From assembly GCA_000151295.1 (NCBI GenBank), contig GG745388.1:19629-45344 (forward strand): a stretch of 25,716 nt of DNA, written 5' to 3'. Origin of the DNA: Allomyces macrogynus ATCC 38327. Lineage: Eukaryota > Blastocladiomycota > Blastocladiomycetes > Blastocladiales > Blastocladiaceae. This document shows positions 7,951 through 17,700 of the stretch, in pieces. How positions within the stretch are numbered: position 1 is the stretch's first letter; the number at the start of each line of letters is the position of its first letter. The notes beneath the pieces are model-generated. The model saw only the letters and a list, made by a program, of their open reading frames with translations, searched no databases and was not told where the DNA came from. The position numbers were made by a program, and so were the translations under genes.

Positions 7951-10396
7951 TCACCTCGACGACGGCGAGAGCTGTATCATGACCGAGAACACGACGAGCC
8001 ACAAGACCAAACTCGGCGACGTGCACTCCCACAAGTCGTCACGGCCCATCCGGATCGGGTCGAGCTGAACCACCTGTGGGAGATGCGGCGCGGCCGGTAG
8101 GTCAGTCCCGCTCGCGGCGCGCGCCCTACTCGATCCCGCCAGCGCTTTCATGATGAGGCCCAAGGGCGACGTCGGCGACGCCATGGGCTTGACACTGGTT
8201 CTCGTTTCTTGCCTGGTCAGCGGCACGTGGTCCGTGACGTTCGTGCTCGTGCGCGACAAGCCCGGGACCTCGAGGGACTGCGACGTCAACTTCGGGCGCA
8301 AGATCGTCGACGCTGGCGACACGAGCGGGACCGAGTCGAGCGTGAGGACGCGAACACGGTCAAAGCCGAGGTTGCGGATTTTGCGGTGGTACAAGAACCC
8401 GACAATCGCGGCAGCGACGGCGTACGAGAAGGCCATGGCCGCCAGCGGGATAAACGAGTGCACCCACTGGATCCAGTAGGTGGGCATTTCGGCTTGCAGC
8501 GCGACGAGACGGAAGAGCGCAATGCAAGCGACGGCGATGACGCGCGCAAGGTGGTACTGGTGCGCCACGTCGGCGTGCCCTTGAAGTCGCTCGTGCACGC
8601 GGGCGATCAGCGCAGGCGTCCAGCGGCCGTCGGATCCCGGGGTGTCGGTCGTGGGGGATGCGAGCATGGCCGAAAGGGTAGCGGCGGGCGACGGCGGAGC
8701 CATGAGCGACTGCTGAATGAGAGATTCAAAGCAGCGGAGGTGAGGCTACTGGCCTGGATTTCGCAGAAGAAATTTGACGAGTACTGACGTCTGAACTCGG
8801 GCGCGAGAAGGACTCGATCATGTCAGCGCGCCGCTGCGACTTCGAAGGTTGGCTCGATGTGCTGGGCTTGCGTCGTCTTGGGCCGCGCGCCGAAAGTTGC
8901 CGCGTGAGGTAGTGAAAGAGCGAGTTGCCGTACAAATCGCGCAGAGGGATGCCTGACGACCAGGAAAATACGTTGGCAAGTCCACTCGAGAGGAGCACGA
9001 GAAGCAGAACATTGGCTGCTGCCGCAAGGGCCAGCGTGTCGGCGTCCGAGTCGCCCTGCAACGTAAGAACGAGGACGGCCAGTTCTTCAGCCAGCTACAC
9101 GTAAGCAAATGGGTGGAGCACATTCAGCGCGGCCGAAATACAAGGTGGAGACGACAGAAACAAACCGTAAGCGTACGCGGAAGAAGAAGGACACCCACAG
9201 GTTGCGCTTGAGGAAACCAATGACGCCGACATGTTCATGACGAGCACCGTCAGCCAAATCACGGCCCGCGCAATCGCGGGCGTGCCAAACTTGATGGCAA
9301 ACGACATCAAATGGGAAGTCGAGTGCGGCACGACCGCGGTAATGTCGCGGCAAGACACGATCAATCCTCGAAAGACGAAATACGCTGTGCGATGGAAAGC
9401 ACTGAAATCAGGTCAGCGCGAGCCAGGCTGCGGGCATAGCAGCATAAAGACGGACCAGCGAAATGCAAGTAGGCCAAGTCGAGGTGGCCGTGCCAAAGCG
9501 GCATCGACTGGTTGCGCTTGACACGGCGGACAAAATGTACGGTCACGGCGAGTGCCGCGACGATGAGAACCGGCAAGATGAAGAGCGAATAGGCGACGTT
9601 CCAGACTATCAAAAGCCAGTTGACGAGGGCCATGACAACGAGCACAAAGATCGCGGTCGTCGACCGCTGCACCTTGGAGCGCCGCCCGTCCTCGGCGTGT
9701 CGGTTGTCCAGCACCAGGGCCAGCTTGAGAAAGATTGGCGAGAGAATGCATACGGACATGAAGCACACCGTCTCTTAGGCCCAAGAAAGAGCGGACTTAA
9801 GTCGCAAGGCACTCGTGTTCTTGGAATGGAGACGAAAGAGCCGCACCGCTGATCTCGCCTGCTAAGGCGAACCGGTTTGTTGAGCGCCAATCCACAAAAC
9901 CGCGCATCTCTCTCGAAATGAGCTGCGCGAAGATGACCACTTGCCCGATTATCATAAGGAGAATGGCCCCGAGCCATCTTGCGCCCAACGACCATGCGAG
10001 CCATGGTCGTCGACGTTTCTCGCCGGGAATGGATCGCACAGACGCTAATGATCTGGTCATAATGGCCGGCACGCTTGCACCAACTTCGGCTTCTCTTTCC
10101 GGACCTGATCTTTGAGCGGGTCCAGCCAAACGTGCCGCACGGGCTCTCGGTCGCCGCGAGCAGCAAGATCCGTTGGGGAGCAACACCATAAATCGAGGGA
10201 AAACCGCGGCAAAGTGCTGCTGCATGACGATGGCAGCAATGGCCCAGTAAAAGAGGGCGTGTGCGGCATTGATGGCGACGGCAACTTGCCGCTTGTCGGC
10301 TTGAGTGCGAAAATACAAGGTCCACGACGTGTATGAGCCGACTACCGCCGTGGTCGCGAGCGCGACGCCGAGGATCGGCAGCCCGGAGCGCAGCAT
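7951..10396 (-). CDS. Polytopic membrane protein, tandem paralogue 1 (about 714 aa); one frameshift
   Basis: This is a close structural twin of the gene at 7451-5143 and shares its intron positions and phases. Proposed exons are 10396-9847, 9773-9456, 9384-9177, 9094-8789 and 8712-7951. Shared blocks in the same order: MQQHFAAVFP (residues 58-67), the exon 1/2 junction reading SETVCF (DETLHF in the twin), SPIFLKLAL, FVRRVKRN, LWHGHLDL, YFVFRGL, the exon 3/4 junction reading FRLAEEL, PLRDLYG (409-415), YHLARVIAV, YHRKIRNLGFDRVRV and DLWECTSPSLVLWL near the C-terminus. About twelve membrane spans are visible. The last loop before the final span is longer and more Ser/Thr/Pro-rich than in the twin. 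The third exon needs one extra base in a T run near 9214-9216 to stay in frame. Its family and function are not recognised; the duplication itself is clear. Confidence 0.75.
9211..9218 (-). other. Single-base frameshift in exon 3 of tandem paralogue 1
   Basis: On the minus strand the frame reads LVMNMSASL and then must move by one to read FLKRNLWVSFFFR. The paralogue has MAMTASMAFRRHDPWMSFYFR without a break at the same place. The site is a run of three T (plus-strand AAA 9214-9216), where one lost base would explain the shift. A sequencing or assembly deletion is the likeliest cause. Confidence 0.75.
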
Positions 10397-10769
10397 GGTC
10401 CTGTGGCCGCAGTGGCTCCCTTCCGTGCAGCGGCAGCGTATCGGTTGCAGCTAGTGTCACGTCTTGAGGTTCTAAGCTGAGATGTTGAAGCGGAGGTCGT
10501 CGACAAGGTCGCTGGTTGAGGCCATTGGATCAGGGGACAAGCAGGAGAATCGAGGCGCCTTCCGAGGCGTGTGAGCTCTCTGCGACCCTCGCGGCAATCG
10601 CCTGGCCTCCATAGACCTGCTTCAGCCCGCATCGGCCAAATGCCAACACTGAAGCGTGCCGCGAGACTCGCCACCTGTTCGATTACAACATCATTGGCCC
10701 TCGACGGGGTCAACACCGTCCACAACTTGCTGCAGTGGAGCGCAATCGACGTTTGACCCTCTCGCGACC
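10397..10769. promoter_or_regulatory. Divergent spacer between membrane-protein paralogue 1 and FZO1
   Basis: This 373-base region separates the minus-strand membrane-protein start from the plus-strand FZO1 start and should contain both promoters. I see no convincing TATA box, repeat or RNA gene. Open frames here on both strands have no conserved features. Confidence 0.4.
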
Positions 10770-13734
10770 ATGTCTAGCACGTTCCCGCGGCGCAGCACGC
10801 TCGCGGGTCGGCCTGCAATGCCGCCGCCGCCACCACATCCACCTTCCCAGCCTGCGGCGAGCGCTGTTCTGAGCGAAATGTACACTGAGAACCAGAAGCG
10901 TCTAGTCGCATACCTGCAGCGCGCGCTCGGGCTCGTCTCCGAAGTCGAGCGGCTCACGCAGAGCTCGCAGCACCAACGGCTGTTGTACCCGCTCGACCTG
11001 GCGCGCATCCACGGCGGTTCCCGCGCCGACCACGAAGCGCACCACCAATGCAGCAACTCGCGGCTCGCTCGTACCATCTCGACCCGCATCACACCTGCCG
11101 TCCGCGTCTTGATTGGCGGCCGCAAACGGTCCGGCACGGCAGCTCCTCCCGGGTCGGAAATCGCCCCGCCGGTCGCACACAATCGCCGCGTGTCGGCACC
11201 GCACGTCTCATCGGCGTCGTCGACGGCGGCGCGGTCCGAGATTGGGACAGCGCCGACGCGGCAGTCGCGCGCGTCGTCGTCGCGGTCATTCCACGACGAT
11301 TCCGTCACGGGCAACGACGATGGCGATGAGGTAGAGACGCTGTTCCGAGTATTGACGCTCGACGTGCCTGCCACGTCGGCTGGGTTCCTCTTGCCGGCCG
11401 ATGCGCTCACGTCCATGCTGCGCAACAAGTTGACCGAAGTGCGCCAGCACTTGGTCACGCTTGAGGGGCGTGTGCAGGACCCAACGTGCCGGATCTTGGT
11501 GCACTTCATTTGTTCTAGGTCGCGATTCGAACCTTTCGTGGTCCTCATGTGCCAAATTGCAATGTCTACAGGTCACGGGCGATCTGAATAGCGGCAAGTC
11601 GTCGTTTGTCAACGCTCTCCTGCGCCGCAACGTCGTTCCCGTCGACCAGCAGCCGCTGACCAACGTCTTTGTCGAGGTCCTCGACGCGAGGCACAATACC
11701 GCGCGTGGGCAGCGCGAGGAAGTGCACCTGGTCCGCGACGGTGCAACCATTTTGAGTAGCAGCCAAGGTGGCGATGACAAGAGCAAGCGTGCGGTGCAAC
11801 CAGCTGCTCAGAAGCGTCACCCAAAGCACAAGGCGGCGGCCCACGTCGACGAGGCCGACGTCTACCCGCTCGACCAGCTCGCGCATCTCGTTGCCGACCC
11901 CAACGGGTATGAGATGATCAAGTGCTTTATTTCCGAGGACCCGGCCGCGACTTCAACGTCGGTGCTCGTAGGAAACGAGTCGGTGGACGTGCACATGATC
12001 GATTCACCCGGGCTGAACCGCGACGTCTGGCAGACCATGGCGCTCTTCTCGCAGGAAAAGGAGATTGATGTGATTGTCTTTGTCGTCTCGGCGCCCGATC
12101 ATTTTACGCTCTCGTCGCGCGAGTTTCTGACCAAGGCCGGCCAGGAAAAAGCCTACATCTTTGTCGTCATCAACAAGTTTGACTCGATTCGCGACAAGGA
12201 GCGGTGCAAACGCACGATTCTGCGCCAGATTCAGCAGTTGTCACCGCACACGTTCGAGTACCGCGACAAGCTCGTGCATTTTGTCTCGGCCGAGGCCATG
12301 CTGCGCGACGTGCAGGCCGCGCAACGTGCGGGTGCCGTGGCCGTGTCGGAAACCCCGCGGATTGCCGAGTTTCTGCACGTTGAGCGCGCGCTCAAGGAGT
12401 TTACGCTCGAGAAGCGCGCCGTCTCCAAGCAGTCGCCCGTCAAACGGTACATTGAGCACTTGCTGCACGACATGGAGCTTTTGCTCAACTTCAACGTCGC
12501 CAAGCTGAACGAGAAGCTTACGGAGCTGCGCGGCGACCTGGCCGCCGTCCAGCCGCGCGAGGCCGAACTCGCCGAGCGCAAGCTCGCCGTCATGCGCGAG
12601 CTCAACGACGCGATTGCGCGCGCCGCCGACTCGTCGGCTGCCGTCGTCGCTGCCAAGATTGCCAAGTTACCGGCATTGCTCGCTGAGCGCGGCGAGGCCG
12701 TCGAGTGGCCAGGGCTCTTGCACGCGCACGATTACGTGCGCAGCCTGCACCGCGCCCTGGTCGATGTGGTCGGCATGGAGCTCGAGGCGTGCCGGCAGCA
12801 CGCACTGACGGAAATGCAGACGGCCTGGGACGTCATGGCAAACGCGCACGCCGAGTGGGCTCTCGCCGCCGCAGCTGCGCTCGGTACCCCAGATGCGGCA
12901 GCGGCCGCCAAGTCGGCGCTGGTTCCGCTCAAAGTGCCCGCCACGCCGCTTACGCAGCTTTACCCGCTGACCATGGCTTTGACGCCGGCCGCGCTCCTGT
13001 TACCGCACTCGGCGACCACACCGTCGATGAGCTCGTCGTCCACGGGCACTTTGCAGCGCGTTGTGGCCATGATCCCGACCTCGCGCGCTGCCTGGCGCGA
13101 GTCGTGGCACGCGACGACGACTTGGGTCCTGTCGCTGACCTGGTCGGACGTTGTGGGCGTCCCCTCCGCAGCCATCTCGTTTGCGCGCACGTCGCTTGTC
13201 TCGCTCGTCCCGACGGGCATCACCTCCATGGCCTCGCTCGCGCTGACGGGCTGCTCATTCATCACGCGGTCGGCCCTCCTTCCCACCCGCGCCGTCTCGT
13301 CGGACCTCTTCTCGCTCGGCCTTCGCGTGGGCCTGCGCCGAATGACCCTCTTCGCCGCAGCTGGCACCTTTGTCGCGGCCGGCGCGTTCGGGTACCACTA
13401 CGTCGCGACCATGCCCGCCCATTTACCGCACACGCTTGCGGCGGCCGTAGTCGACCGCATGCGTGCCGCGCAGTACCCGGATACGATTTCCGCGCACCTG
13501 CGCACGACGGCAGCAGTTGCGCTGACGCACACGTTGGGCGATGCGGCGGCCAAGATGGACGCGGGGATCGGATCCGTTCGTGACCGCCGCGACGCGCTGG
13601 CCGCGCAGGTGCAGGCGGCCGAAGAGACAGTGGACGAGATGGAGAGCGTCAAGGAACGGTGTATGCTCCTGCGTGGGCAGGTGCATGCAGTCGCTGTCGA
13701 CGAGTCGCTCGCGTCGGTGCCAGTGCGCGCGTGA
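10770..13734 (+). CDS. FZO1: Mitofusin/Fzo1 mitochondrial outer-membrane fusion GTPase
   Basis: This is a dynamin-family GTPase that tethers and fuses mitochondrial outer membranes. There are two exons, 10770-11498 and 11572-13734, joined by a 73-base intron (GTGCAC...TACAG) that restores the block RILVTGDLNSGKSSFVNALL. The product is about 963 residues. Visible motifs: P-loop GDLNSGKSS (246-254), switch I threonine in PLTNVF (about 273), DSPGLN (387-392), NKFD (444-447) and a downstream VSAEAM block. The N-terminal part (1 to about 240) is a Pro- and Ser-rich extension followed by a helical region (YTENQKRLVAYLQRALGLV). Hydrophobic stretches near 765-800 and a strong span near 834-857 should be the paired membrane anchors. 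The last 60 residues form the second heptad repeat (RDRRDALAAQVQAAEETVDEM). It is somewhat longer than yeast Fzo1, mainly at the N-terminus. The start ATG follows a GCGACC context and is the first one in frame near the conserved region. Confidence 0.92.
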
Positions 13735-13839
13735 GGAGGATGGGGTGGGGTGGGCGGATGGCGCCCGGCGTTTGCTTTAGAGCCGGATTTGCCGGCGAGA
13801 CGGTGCTCACCGAGGTGGGTTGCTCTGCTTTAGATTGAA

Positions 13840-14205
13840 TCAATACATGAACCGATCAACCAGCGCGACACAGAACTTCGCGGTTGGAGTGCAGGCCGTC
13901 GGCGCTGAAGAGCAGGAGCGACAGCAGATCACCTGCATTGCGTCCACGTCAAAGTCGTTTCGCGTGTGACGCACAGCAAAGACACGCAACATCAGCTCCG
14001 GTTCGTGTCCGCTGCAGTCGGCACTGCAGTCAACAATCGGACTTGCACCCGCTCCGCTGCAGACCAACCAATGCGCGCAACAACACAGGCGGCATTCTGG
14101 TTCACGGCGCCCTGCAATGCTCCACAACGACCCACGCCAGCAAGTACTTGTCCACCTGGCAGCGTCGCCACCCGCCGTCAGAAACGCTGCTCTTGACATT
14201 TCCAC
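13840..14205 (-). CDS. Doubtful cysteine-rich open frame (121 aa)
   Basis: This frame carries 17 cysteines in 121 residues, including CRLCCCAHWLVC, DCSADCSGH and VICCRSCSSAPTAC. Upstream of the ATG the same frame stays open and reads a Ser- and acid-rich stretch (EPKSGSDSDVEM), so the real start may be earlier or in another exon. Cysteine spacing this dense might belong to a small secreted or metal-binding protein, but I recognise no family. In GC-rich DNA an antisense frame can look like this by chance, and no promoter or splice structure supports it. Confidence 0.25.
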   Translation of the reverse strand: MEMSRAAFLTAGGDAARWTSTCWRGSLWSIAGRREPECRLCCCAHWLVCSGAGASPIVDCSADCSGHEPELMLRVFAVRHTRNDFDVDAMQVICCRSCSSAPTACTPTAKFCVALVDRFMY

Positions 14206-14243
14206 GTCAGAATCTGACCCAGATTTTGGCTCGCTTGATTGGC

Positions 14244-14306
14244 CTGTTGAACCTGCTCGACCTGCTCGACCTTCTCGAATTGCTCGACCTGCTCAACGTT
14301 CTCGAC
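14244..14306. repeat. Seven-copy 9-bp tandem repeat, consensus CTGCTCGAC
   Basis: Seven consecutive 9-base units (CTGTTGAAC, CTGCTCGAC twice, CTTCTCGAA, TTGCTCGAC, CTGCTCAAC, GTTCTCGAC) fill the 63 bases with no gaps and are followed at once by TAG. Read on the plus strand the units encode Leu-Leu-Asp/Asn/Glu triplets; on the minus strand they encode Val-Glu-Gln-type triplets. The period of three codons would let the array expand without changing any reading frame. It lies in the spacer between FZO1 and the giant gene, and I cannot tie it to a gene. Confidence 0.85.
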
Positions 14307-14718
14307 TAGCGCTCGTTTTTGCCAACTCCAGCGCAGCGACGACGCTTGACCCGCTGGTTTGATCGGCCATCCCGACCTGCAGCGCGTTCACCGTGGCTCA
14401 CGCGCGACGACCTGCCGTGCAGCCAGCTCAGCCAGGTCAGCAAACCCGTTTGACCAAGTCCGACCCGGCGACCTGAAATATCACGTCGTCCCCAAGGCAT
14501 TATTTGCGCTCGGAGCGCAGCAGAATCGAGTTAGGTGGGCCTGACCGTAGGTGCGTTCTAATGGCATTGCGCATGAAGAAAGTCGGCGATTGACGACCCG
14601 ACCACAGGGTGGACAACCCGCCGAGCACCGACTTTGATCGCACTTTGTCGTTACCTGCAGGCCACGGCGCCCGCATCAACATTGATCCACTTTCCACGCA
14701 AGCGTCAACGCCGCGGCC

Positions 14719-17700
14719 ATGGAGGAGGAGGGCAAGAAGCGGGGCCGCGAGGTACTTTCAACTCAAAATGAAAGCATTGATGGAATGGCAATTTATTTCT
14801 GGTTTCTTGCAATTGTTAGGCTGGCCATCATGGCGACGCGCGCAAGCGGCTCGAAATGGAGGTACACATCGATCTCAGCGCTGTTGGCTCAAAGCGCTGT
14901 GGGTCAGTCAACTCATTGCCTCGCCGATATCGTCTAGCCCGTCGCCGAAATCTGGCAGCTGCAGGCGAACAAGGGCGACGCGGCCGTGGTGCGATTCCGG
15001 CCACATGACAAAATGGCGCAAACCGAGTTCACCATGGTCATCGACACGGGCTTGACCGAGCCCGATTTCCGCCGCGTGCTCGACCTCGCTGAAAAGGAAA
15101 AGCTCGTGATCAACCTGGTCGTCATCTCGCACGGTGACGAGGACCACTACGGCGGCATGACCAAGACGTTCATGAACACTTGGCTGGGCAAGAAGCCGGA
15201 CCCTGAGACGGCAGAGCTCATTACGACGCTGTTCGATCAAGCCTACTTTATCGTGAACTGGTACGGCGCCAAGCTGAAGGCCGTGGATCCAAACGAGTCG
15301 ACGTCGACTGCCACCAAGGCCTCAGCCGTGTCGGGCCTGATTGCGCGGCTCACGGAGCTGTTCCCGAACCGCGTCATGGACACGCGCCAGTTCACGCCGC
15401 CGAGCGCCAAAAAGGCCAGCGTGTGGTACCCGCCGCAGGGGTTTCTCGCCGGCATCGACTTGTACCAGTTATTTTGCATGCAGGGCGTGGCCGACGTGTT
15501 TCGCTTGTACAACGAGTGCTACGCGTGCCCGCTCAACGAAGAAGCTCACGACAAGCTCTTGGCACACAGTCGTCGTTTCAAGCTCGCCGGGCCTGTCAAG
15601 GTGCATGATGCAAAAAAGGACCCGGCGGCCACCTGGATGAGCATTGAAACCATGCTCAACGCGTGCCGATTCCAGCAGAGCGGCAGCCGCACGGCCGAGG
15701 TGCTGTGCGTCGCATTCCAGGAGCATTACTTTGACGGTACGACTCGCGCTCCGATCCCGCAAACGTCAGGCGTCTCCAAGACGAACCGCGGGTCCGTCGG
15801 CCTGCTGATCCGCGCTGGCAAGTTCAACTTCTTGACCATGGGCGACCTTGGGTACCGTGGCGAGATTCGCGTCGTCAAATCTTTGACGAACCTACTCCCA
15901 CCCAACCACCAGCTCGTCGTGCATAAGATCAACCACCACGGGTCGTGCCACTCGACCATTGACCCCCGGGAGACCACGACACACCTGAGTCTGTTTTCCG
16001 AATCGGCCTTCAAGCCGCGGATCATACTCACGTCGCATGGGCTGCAAGCCACGCCGGTGCACCCGCATCCAGGCGTGACGAGCGCTATTATGCGCCATCT
16101 CGACACCGAGCCGAGTGTCGCGCTCTTCACCAACCGCGCGCCCATGGGCGTCGTCACGGCCAATCACGCACGAGTTGTGACGACCGGCGCGCAAGACGCG
16201 AATCTCGGGCTCGACACGTTTCGGAGCAGGCTCATCGACTATTTATTTGATGTGTCGCCCACGCTCGAGGCCGAAGGCCAGGTGCACTTTGCCGAGCTGA
16301 ACAAGAATGACTACAGCAAGCAGCCCGGCGTGCACGTGCGCGTGTCGGGCGCACAGTTTGACACGGTTCTCGTCGAGTTTTACAGGAACCCGCGGCTGCG
16401 GCACGCTGCCATTGACCCCCATCGCGTGGTTACGTTTGATATGACGACGGGGCACGCTGCCCCGGTCGCGTTGCCGTGGCTCGACTTGGCCCCATTCGTG
16501 CCGGTGTTCGCGGCGGTTGCTGGCGTCAACGCTGCTGTCGGCGTCGGCGGGACGCTGGTGATTGACCACCCAGCTCGTGGTGTCGGCGATTTCGCGATAC
16601 GGTTCGGACACGCCGTCATGCAGCTTGACCAGCTGCGGGTCGAGGCACAACGCGTCGCGGATGGCGTCGAGGTGATGGCGTTTGACGCGCGGTTCCAGAT
16701 TGGCGGCAATGGGCCATCGCTGCGCATGCGTCTTGACAAGGCGGCGCGGTACACGAATGCGGCACACATGCACTCCGTGACCCTCGTCGAAGCCGACAGC
16801 CCAAATCCGACACTCGTCACGGCTCTGCTTCGCGATCACGAGCTGTTCCAGTCGCTGTCGGCGCGGTTCCCACGACTCTGGTCTCGTGTACAGGACAATG
16901 TCAAGGAAGCGCACGTCTCGCTCCAGTTCTTGCCGCTCGCGTTTGACGCGGTCGGCCCGCCCGTGCCGACACTTTTCGTTGAGCTCGTGTGCCGGTTCGA
17001 CGGGTTTGCCAATGATCTCGTGCTTCAGCTGTCGACCGAGTTCCTCCCGTGCCCACGCGACAGCCATGGACGGCACCGCTCGTTGCCCATGTGGAGCATC
17101 AAGGTCGTCGGTGCCCTCGATTTGGTCGGCGACATGCACAATGACCCAAGCGCGCCGCAAAAGCTCGGGTTTTGTGCTGTTGTGCAAGGGCGCGGCGACA
17201 TGGAGGCGCACCTGGTTCCCCCACGCAACTGGTCCATTGAGCAGCTTGCTGCGACGCTCACGGGGCTCGATTTCCTGGGCGTCGTTAAGGATGTGGTTCC
17301 GGGCACTGTGACCTTGCGCGACGTCTGGGCCAAAATGTCGTTTGATCTCAGGGCGCAGGTGTCGCGCAAGGATCTACAGGAGGTTGGCGCTACCATTTCG
17401 CTGCTCCCAACGCGACTTCCGGACTGTCTCGCGTCGCTGGGTCGGTATCGGTTCGACGGCCGCGTGACGGCACGCCCGAAGGCGAACCAGTGGCGACTCG
17501 CGACCGTGTCGCTGGCGCTGGTAGAGGACAAGCCCGACTGCGTGCTCAACCTGCCCGACTGCCCGATCCAAGGCCCTGGCGCGGGCCTGCGGCTCCAGTC
17601 CATCGCCATCGAGGCGCACCTGTTTATCTCGCCGGTCGTGTCCGTGCGGTTCGCTGTTGTCGGCGACTTGACCATGGCTGGGGTCGAAGACGCGCCCGTC

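Larger units (their letters stand above)
13735..14718. other. Spacer between FZO1 and the giant gene; no firm gene
   Basis: This 984-base stretch starts with the FZO1 3' flank (GGGGTGGGGTGGGCGG near 13743) and ends at the leader of the giant gene. It contains a 9-base tandem repeat (14244-14306) and a cysteine-rich minus-strand frame (13840-14205), described separately. Other open frames on either strand have no recognisable sequence. I see no tRNA or other RNA gene. Confidence 0.45.

Noticed and set aside
5143..10396. RGS-domain or classical seven-span receptor identity for the tandem membrane proteins
   Set aside because: About twelve spans, not seven, and no RGS or receptor motif could be seen; the short PLRDLYG-type blocks are not enough.
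12705..13583. 292-codon plus-strand frame inside FZO1
   Set aside because: It is out of frame with the conserved mitofusin sequence and is Arg/Ala/Gly-rich, as expected of a GC-rich shadow.
14244..14306. Leucine-rich-repeat protein
   Set aside because: The Leu-Leu-Asp triplets come from a 9-base tandem repeat and lack the 20-30 residue LRR consensus.
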